Shown here piece by piece: positions 1-4,671 of a stretch of DNA of 8,627 nucleotides; the first letter of the stretch is position 1, and each line of letters opens with the position of its first letter. Origin of the DNA: Myxococcales bacterium (GTDB lineage Bacteria; Myxococcota; Polyangia; Fen-1088); contig PMLH01000275.1 of the NCBI GenBank assembly GCA_003159055.1, positions 1-8,627 of the forward strand, read 5' to 3'. A model generated the notes under the pieces. That model worked only from the letters and a program-made list of their open reading frames with translations, did not search any database and was not told where the DNA came from. The position numbers and the translations under genes are program-made.

Positions 1-313
1 CGGACATGGAGGTGGTGGGCTGCCCGGCTCGCGAACGGGCCTTGCCCGTGACAACCACATCCGTGGCGGTCTTGATGGGCCACACGTCGCAACCCTGGGT
101 GATCACGCCACCGTACTTTCCGTCTCGCTTCTCTTCTTCCGTGTCGAACGCGAGAGGCTTCTGCTCGTCAGCTGGGACGACCCGCCCCTGCGACCAGGCG
201 TAGGTGCGCTTGGTCAGAACGGAAAGCAAGATGGAGGGATCCACGGCAGCGAAAGTCGCGTGACACTGCCAGCGCGACGCCGGGGTCTGGGGGGTAGTGG
301 AAGACGGCTGCAT
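1..313 (-). CDS. DUF2169-like protein, N-terminal part (runs off left edge)
   Basis: An open frame runs from an ATG at 311-313 leftwards to the window edge, giving 104 codons with no stop. A clear GGAGA Shine-Dalgarno lies 6-7 bases upstream of the ATG, inside the 12-base gap after the stop of the 993-residue gene, so the start is well supported. The segment GCDVWPIKTATDVVVTGKA (about residues 74-92) matches the conserved 'DV-P-K--TDVVV-G-A' stretch of DUF2169. The preceding part (about 28-60) resembles the usual opening of the family, a beta strand with a Lys-Thr pair followed by an acidic linker. DUF2169 proteins occur in T6SS effector clusters and are thought to be effector-loading adaptors; this role is known of the family and not shown here. 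It would be a second, divergent paralogue of the gene at 3323-4297, placed downstream of the large coiled-coil protein in the same operon. Most of the protein is outside the window, so its length and C-terminal fusions are unknown. Confidence 0.68.
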   Translation of the reverse strand, partial: MQPSSTTPQTPASRWQCHATFAAVDPSILLSVLTKRTYAWSQGRVVPADEQKPLAFDTEEEKRDGKYGGVITQGCDVWPIKTATDVVVTGKARSRAGQPTTSMS

Positions 314-325
314 ACAATCTCCAGA

Positions 326-3307
326 CTAAACGGCGGGAAGGCCATGCGTGTACGACACGGGAGGATTCGCCTCCTTGCCGGAGGTCAGCGGATAGTCGTG
401 CTTGGTTTCGCCAAGGGGCGTCTTGCTCTTGGTGGTGACCTTCGAGTCGGTTGTGGTGGACCCGTCGGGCTTGCTGGTTTCGGTGCTTTCGTACGTCGCG
501 GAATCGGACTTGCCCCTGTTCTTGGTCTCGACGGACGCGGTGTCCTTTGTCGTTCCCGTCTTCCCGTCCCAATCTTCGCCGACGGACCCCTTGGTTTCAC
601 GTCCCGAGGCAGACTTGTTGGTGACGCTGGCACTGGCGCCCGCCTTGTCCACGGAGGGGTTGGAAAGCGAGCCCTCGGCCGACGCTTTCTCCTCGGCGGT
701 CGTCGACGTGCCGTCGCCTTTCTTTTCGTCTTTGTGGGACGCCGAGGCCTTCCACTTCCAATCGCCGGATTTCTGGTCCTTGCTGACCTCCCCTTCGCCC
801 GTGTTCTTCCCGTCCGTAGCCTTGGCGCCCACTTTGTCCACGGACGAGTCGGAGGCCGAGCCCTCGGCGGAGAGGCTCGCCTCCTTCTTGTCCTTCTTGG
901 TGCTCGCCGAGGCCTTCCACTTCCAGTCGCCTGTCTTGTCGTCCTTCGAGAGCTCGGCTTTGACCGTGACGGGACCGAACTTCCCCTCGAACTTGAATTC
1001 GAGCTTGTCTTCCAGAAGGAACTTCTTCCCCGCATCCAGGAGGCTGTCCCCGAGTGCCTTGACGATATTCCCCAGGACTCCAAATCCCACCGCATCGGAG
1101 AGCCAGCCCAAGTAGGCCTTGACGATATCGAGGACGAGAGCTCCGAGGGCTCGGAGCCAGTTCATGAGCAAGTCCATCCAGCTCATGTAGATCTGGACCG
1201 TGCACGGAAACGGGATGTGCGCCAGCAGTGAGGGCATGGCGACTCCGCTCGACGTGTCGGGGTGCGCCTTCTTCAGCGCCTCCTTCTCTTTGATCTTGGC
1301 GTCCTTGGCCTCTCGCTTCTTCTTGAGCTCCCGAGTCTTGGCCTTCTCCGCATCCTTGCGGCTCGCATCGGCACTTTTTTGGGCCTTCTCGGACTTGTCC
1401 CTCGCTGCGCCGGCTTCATCCCGCTTCTCGTCGGCCTTCTTCTGGCTCTCCCGCTGCTTGCGGGCGTGCTCTTCGGCCTTGGCGTTCTGCTCCTGCTGGC
1501 GCTGGGCCGATTTCTTCGCCTCGCGCTCCTTCGCCTCGGCCTGGCGCTGGTGCTCGGCCGCTTCCTCGGGCGTCTTGGCTTTCTTCGCAGCTTCTCGGTG
1601 CGCCTTGGCCTCCTCGTTCAGTTTCGCGGCCTTTGCGCCCTCTGCATCCCGTTCTTTGATGGCCTCTTCGCGCGCCTTGTTGTGCTCGTTGGCCTCAGCC
1701 CAGTGCGCGTTGGACTCCTCGGTCGCTTTGCGCTCGGAGGCGTCGGATTGCCTTCTCGCCTTGAGCGAGTCGGATTCACTCTTTCGCGCTTCCTTGTAGG
1801 AAGGCCCCTCCTCTTGGGGGCTGGTCGAGGACTTGGTCTCGCCAGGCTGGCCAGGCTTCTCGGGGCTACCGGGCTTCGCCGGTTCAGTTTTCCCGGGCTC
1901 CTTGGGGGCGGGGTCCTTTTCGCCGCGCAGTTCGCGTTGTCGCGCGTCTTCTGCGGCCTGGTTGCTCTTGTCGGCCTGCTTGGCCGACTCCCCGGCCTTC
2001 TTCCTCTTCTCGGCAGCCTCGGCGGCCTTCTCGTCGGCTTGCTTCTGGTAGTCCTCGCTTCTAAGCCGGTTTTCCTCCGCCTTGTTGTTAGCCTCTTCCT
2101 TCTTTTCGACGGCCTTTTGCGCTTCGGCCCGCTGCTGGTCAGCTCGCTTTGCGTATTGCACCCTTCGTTCAACGGTGTCCGTATCAGCCGCGGCCGCGGA
2201 CTCGCGGTTCACTTGTTCTTCCGACTTCAGGTCAGAGGCCTTGGCGGCGTGTGCGTCGCGGGCCGCTTCCGCCTTGGATTGGGCCTCCGCGTGCTCCTTG
2301 GCCTTGGCGCGCAGCTTGGCTTCATCCTTGTCAGCCAGCTTGGCCTCGGCCTCGGCCTTCTTCTGATCCTCCCGCGCCTTGGACTCGGATCGCTTGGCCT
2401 CGCCGTAACTCGGCTTTCGTTCGCCGCTCTTGTCCTCGCCGCCTTCTCCGCCTCCTCCCCCCTTCGCTTTCTGCTCCTCCTTCGCCTTCTCCGCCTTCTC
2501 CGCCTCTTTCTCCTTGTTTTCTTTCTCCTTGGCCTTCTTCTCCCTGTCCTCCCACCTCTTCTCCCTCGCCTTCGCTTCACCCTCCTTCGCCTTCTCGCTC
2601 TTGTCTCCCCCCTCGCCTCCCCCTTCGCCCTTGTCGCCATCGGCGTATTTCGCGGGCTCACCGGTCAAAGCGCTGCGGAAGGTCTCCACGTCGGCGGCGA
2701 TGTCCTCCTTCGCGTCTTCGTAGCTCTCCTTCGCGTCGGCGACGATGTCGCCGAGCTCGTCTAGTTGGTCGTTGACCTCCTTGGCCTGGGCTGCCCAGTA
2801 CTCGTTGAAGGTCTCGGGCTTGGCGGCGTCCGCGGCCGCCTTGGCAGCCGCGCCCACCTTCTTGGCCGCCTTCAGCTTGTCGGCGAGCTTGGCCAGAAAC
2901 GGGGGAATGGGCAGGGGGATCTCGAAGCAGCGCCAGGTGGGCGCCAGACCCCAGAAAAAGATCCCGACGGCCTTGCCGTCTTTATCCATCGTCACCTTGG
3001 CCTGATGGAAGATGGCGAGGTACTGGGACTTCTTGAGCGTCTCGAGCAGCTTGGGGCCCGCCATGGGCGGGATGGGAATGTGAGGGATCAGTTTTCCAGT
3101 GTCGTGGTTGCGCAGCGCGAACTTGAGGTGATCCCCTTTGACCGTCTTGGTCAGGTGCTCCTTGTCCTCCTTGAGCCACTGGACCGTGTGCAGACCCTCG
3201 ATGTGAGGCACGGGCGGCGTGCCGAGCAGAGGATGGGCATGCAGTCCCGGCTCCGGCAGCCGGAAGTGCAGGTTGTAGATGGGGAAGTACATCGGAGGAA
3301 TTGCCAT
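326..3307 (-). CDS. 993-residue Lys/Ala/Glu-rich coiled-coil protein, family unrecognised; candidate T6SS-associated cargo or structural partner
   Basis: I do not recognise the family. ATG at 3305-3307 follows a GGAGA Shine-Dalgarno at a 7-base spacing; the stop is TAG. Visible layout: (1) residues 1-140, a compact His/Pro-rich domain with IPHIPIPP at 75-82 and FFWGLAPTWRCFEIPLPIPP at 117-136; (2) 140-215, an Ala-rich helical linker; (3) about 216-680, extremely Lys/Ala/Glu-rich predicted coiled coil, interrupted by Gly-rich (229-234, 283-290) and Pro-rich (466-500) hinges, and composed of two related units; (4) 690-750, a hydrophobic stretch starting MPSLLAHIPFPC, able to form one or two membrane or amphipathic helices; (5) 765-993, a Lys/Ser/Thr/Gly-rich tail with a duplicated Trp motif. 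There is no N-terminal signal peptide. It lies between two DUF2169 genes with gaps of 15 and 12 bases, so co-transcription is very likely. That context favours a T6SS cargo, spike extension or surface filament. No toxin motif or PAAR signature is evident. The CDS call is strong; the function is open. Confidence 0.9.
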   Translation of the reverse strand: MAIPPMYFPIYNLHFRLPEPGLHAHPLLGTPPVPHIEGLHTVQWLKEDKEHLTKTVKGDHLKFALRNHDTGKLIPHIPIPPMAGPKLLETLKKSQYLAIFHQAKVTMDKDGKAVGIFFWGLAPTWRCFEIPLPIPPFLAKLADKLKAAKKVGAAAKAAADAAKPETFNEYWAAQAKEVNDQLDELGDIVADAKESYEDAKEDIAADVETFRSALTGEPAKYADGDKGEGGGEGGDKSEKAKEGEAKAREKRWEDREKKAKEKENKEKEAEKAEKAKEEQKAKGGGGGEGGEDKSGERKPSYGEAKRSESKAREDQKKAEAEAKLADKDEAKLRAKAKEHAEAQSKAEAARDAHAAKASDLKSEEQVNRESAAAADTDTVERRVQYAKRADQQRAEAQKAVEKKEEANNKAEENRLRSEDYQKQADEKAAEAAEKRKKAGESAKQADKSNQAAEDARQRELRGEKDPAPKEPGKTEPAKPGSPEKPGQPGETKSSTSPQEEGPSYKEARKSESDSLKARRQSDASERKATEESNAHWAEANEHNKAREEAIKERDAEGAKAAKLNEEAKAHREAAKKAKTPEEAAEHQRQAEAKEREAKKSAQRQQEQNAKAEEHARKQRESQKKADEKRDEAGAARDKSEKAQKSADASRKDAEKAKTRELKKKREAKDAKIKEKEALKKAHPDTSSGVAMPSLLAHIPFPCTVQIYMSWMDLLMNWLRALGALVLDIVKAYLGWLSDAVGFGVLGNIVKALGDSLLDAGKKFLLEDKLEFKFEGKFGPVTVKAELSKDDKTGDWKWKASASTKKDKKEASLSAEGSASDSSVDKVGAKATDGKNTGEGEVSKDQKSGDWKWKASASHKDEKKGDGTSTTAEEKASAEGSLSNPSVDKAGASASVTNKSASGRETKGSVGEDWDGKTGTTKDTASVETKNRGKSDSATYESTETSKPDGSTTTDSKVTTKSKTPLGETKHDYPLTSGKEANPPVSYTHGLPAV
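623..970 (-). repeat. Tandem ~55-63-residue repeat with duplicated GDWKWKASAS motif
   Basis: The large protein carries KTGDWKWKASAS at residues 791-802 and KSGDWKWKASAS at 846-857. Each is followed by a Ser/Ala-rich segment and then SVDKVGA (822-828) or SVDKAGA (885-891). The DNA is also nearly identical across the motif: the plus-strand run GCCGAGGCCTTCCACTTCCA occurs in both, near 740 and 907. The offset is 55 residues at the first motif and 63 at the second, so an insertion separates the copies. The preceding segment (about 768-786, FKFEGKFGPVTVKAELSKD) looks like beta strands. Confidence 0.8.
1304..2416 (-). repeat. Two diverged copies of a ~170-residue coiled-coil unit within the 993-residue protein
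   Basis: Unit A covers about residues 298-465 and unit B about 501-668. Both open with the same signature: PSYGEAKRSESK at 299-310 and PSYKEARKSESD at 502-513. Both close with an Arg-Glu-Leu-rich end (RQRELRGEK near 456-464 and KTRELKKKREAK near 657-668). Between these ends both are Lys/Ala/Glu/Gln-rich helix with little Pro or Gly. A Pro-rich linker (466-500) separates them. The equal length and the shared ends suggest an internal duplication, although low complexity inflates apparent similarity. Confidence 0.6.
2461..2634. other. Long homopurine/homopyrimidine tract inside the coding sequence
   Basis: On the plus strand only about 19 of 174 bases are purines (2 of them A); the coding strand is correspondingly about 89% purine. 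It encodes residues about 225-282 of the large protein, which are almost only Lys, Glu, Ala, Gly and Arg with purine-rich codons (AAG, GAG, GAA, GGG). The tract is explained by the protein composition, but such asymmetry can favour triplex or R-loop formation and slippage. Confidence 0.85.
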
Positions 3308-3322
3308 GGCTTCGTCTCCGAA

Positions 3323-4297
3323 TCAGCTCGCATCCGTCAGCGTGGCGACGCGCGCCTCTCGTGGGCGAACCTCGTACGTGAAGGTGACCCTCCAAGAAAA
3401 GATGCAGCGTCGGGCCTGAGGAACCATCACGACCGTGTCGAGCCTGAGGGGGTGCAGGGCCTGCCGATCACCCACGGTGAGAACGACCCGCGGCTGCGCC
3501 GCTGGCACCACGAAGCCGAGCGGCTTTTCCGACATTCCCCGCAGCATCACCGTGTCACCGGTTTTGAGCGCAGGAAAGCGAAACTTGGGCAAAGCGATGT
3601 TCCACAACGAAGGCGGCACGTTGAACGTCTCCTCGGGTGCCTTGTTCAGTTGGTCGGCGTATTTCTCGACGTCAAACGAGAGGTGCTTGGGCGCCGGGCA
3701 GATGTTGCACGGCCTCGGCTGATCCCGCCACGTCCTGATCAGCTGGTCCACATCCTCGACGTTTGGCAGGTTGGTCCCGTCAATGGCGGACTCGGACGCG
3801 ATGAAACCACAGCCCTGCGGGTTCAGCGGGTGCACGACCTCCTCGCACTCCTCGTCGAGGGAAACGCCGCCGAAGCTTTGCTGCCAGCCCATGTCCATCA
3901 ACGAAAAAGGCTCCGGATCGCTGATGCGCCAGGTACCATCGAAGGCCTTGTACCAAAGCCGATTCCCAAAAATGGCCAGGCCGCGCGTCTCACGGTTTAC
4001 CTGCAAGGTCACCGCGCTGCGCGGCCCGCCGGCCTGGTCGGGATGATAGGCCTTGCCGAGCGCCACCACGTCCACGCCTTCTTTTTGGAGGGCCACATCG
4101 GAAGGTACCTCCCCGAAGGGCAGCGAAAGGGGCTCGAAAAGCACGGGCGTGGGCGTGTCAAAGTCGAGGCGCATTTGGCCGTTGCGGTCAACGACACCAG
4201 TCGCCTTGGCCACCAGGGCAGCCACCGTCTGGGGTGCGTTGGGGACGCTGCCGCGGATGATGTCGGCGGCCATGCGCGTGCGGTTCACGAGGTCCAC
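3323..4297 (-). CDS. DUF2169 domain protein (putative T6SS effector-loading adaptor)
   Basis: 324 residues. The start is GTG at 4295-4297 with AGAGGA about 9 bases upstream. The N-terminus MDLVNRTRMAAD fits the usual 'lvN-T-f-a' opening of DUF2169, which favours this start over the in-frame ATG at codon 9. DUF2169 hallmarks appear in order: GVDVVALGKAYHP (74-86), LAIFGNRLW (107-115), FSLMDMGWQQSFGG (131-144), HPLNPQGCGF (156-165), NLPNVED (176-182) and a C-terminal beta segment, LDTVVMVPQARRCIFSWR (286-303). An extra Cys pair, PCNIC, lies at 196-200. The length suits a stand-alone DUF2169 domain. Members of the family sit beside VgrG, PAAR-like and effector genes in T6SS loci and are needed for loading cargo in the cases studied. 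Here it is the first gene of the operon, 15 bases ahead of the 993-residue protein, which would be its natural client. Family assignment is firm; the adaptor role is inferred from family and position. Confidence 0.88.
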   Translation of the reverse strand: MDLVNRTRMAADIIRGSVPNAPQTVAALVAKATGVVDRNGQMRLDFDTPTPVLFEPLSLPFGEVPSDVALQKEGVDVVALGKAYHPDQAGGPRSAVTLQVNRETRGLAIFGNRLWYKAFDGTWRISDPEPFSLMDMGWQQSFGGVSLDEECEEVVHPLNPQGCGFIASESAIDGTNLPNVEDVDQLIRTWRDQPRPCNICPAPKHLSFDVEKYADQLNKAPEETFNVPPSLWNIALPKFRFPALKTGDTVMLRGMSEKPLGFVVPAAQPRVVLTVGDRQALHPLRLDTVVMVPQARRCIFSWRVTFTYEVRPREARVATLTDAS

Positions 4298-4413
4298 GGT
4301 GATCCGTCCTCTGGATAAGATTCAACTCTGGGGCAATCGGTTAGACCGAATTCACCCGCGCCGTCGGTGCGCCCGCCCCTGAGGCACACCGGCGCTGCGG
4401 TCGGCTAGCCGCG

Positions 4414-4428
4414 TAAATATACACAAAT
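4414..4428 (-). promoter_or_regulatory. AT-rich island with TATATT, possible -10 of the DUF2169 operon
   Basis: This is the only AT-rich patch in a GC-rich intergenic region. Read on the minus strand it contains TATATT (4421-4416), about 119 bases upstream of the GTG start. I find no good -35 at 16-18 bases, so this is only a weak promoter candidate. Confidence 0.25.
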
Positions 4429-4653
4429 CCGGAGCGCTGGAGCATAGTTGTTTCGACCGCCCTGCTTGGGTTCCAGGTGCTCCTTATCGCTTCCGCCGTT
4501 ATGCTCGGGGCATGCGAAAGCACGTCATCGGGGGGCAAGCCAGGAGGTCAAGGCAGGGTGGTCGTGGCCAGGCGGGCAGCAGCACTCTATTGGTGGGGGC
4601 AGGACACGCCTGACGAAATCAAGCACGCCGAAGCGGGCGGGGCGCCGAGGTGA
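4417..4653 (+). other. Lipoprotein-signal-like reading frame without a proper start codon
   Basis: One plus-strand frame, open from the TAA at 4414-4416 to the TGA at 4651-4653, reads a hydrophobic run ending ALLGFQVLLIASAVMLGAC, then ESTSSGGKPGGQGR. This is the shape of a lipoprotein signal peptide: hydrophobic core, lipobox LGAC with Cys at codon 4513-4515, then a Ser/Gly linker. No ATG, GTG or TTG precedes the hydrophobic core. The first candidate, GTG at 4477, leaves only 12 residues before the Cys and no positive charge. Third codon positions are less GC-rich than in the neighbouring genes. It may be a decayed small lipoprotein gene, one started at a rare codon such as ATA at 4444, or chance. 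The product after the Cys would be about 46 residues. Confidence 0.22.
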
Positions 4654-4671
4654 ACGTCCCAGCACGGCTGT

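Larger units (their letters stand above)
4298..4671. other. 374-base intergenic region, no convincing gene
   Basis: It separates the end of the phosphatase gene (stop at 4672-4674, minus strand) from the start of the DUF2169 operon, so it should contain the operon promoter and the phosphatase terminator. I see no hairpin followed by a T-run. It holds an AT-rich island (4414-4428), a palindrome TCGGT-TAG-ACCGA (4337-4349) 40-52 bases upstream of the GTG start, and the lipoprotein-like frame described separately. Confidence 0.6.

Noticed and set aside
260..1231. A 323-codon plus-strand open frame
   Set aside because: It is antisense to the C-terminal tail of the large protein; its low-complexity Leu/Gly/Arg composition is typical of an antisense shadow.
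623..2416. CRISPR-like or satellite DNA repeats
   Set aside because: The repetitiveness is coding: it follows codon triplets, the units are diverged, and there are no fixed-length direct repeats with unique spacers.
1262..2764. A 500-codon plus-strand open frame, Leu/Arg/Gly-rich
   Set aside because: It is exactly antisense to the Lys/Ala/Glu-rich coiled coil; AAG/GCC/GAG codons read backwards give CTT/GGC/CTC and almost no stops. It has no ribosome-binding site or recognisable domain.
2765..4318. A 517-codon plus-strand open frame
   Set aside because: It is antisense to the first DUF2169 gene and the head of the large protein, which have clear starts and family motifs. High GC explains the missing stops.
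4439..4454. A sigma-54-type promoter (TGG...TTG) near the lipoprotein-like frame
   Set aside because: The spacing between TGG and TTG is one base short of the -24/-12 consensus and the GC doublet after TTG is missing.
4600..4671. A terminator after the phosphatase gene
   Set aside because: I looked for a hairpin with a T-run on the minus strand and found only GC-rich sequence without a U-tract.
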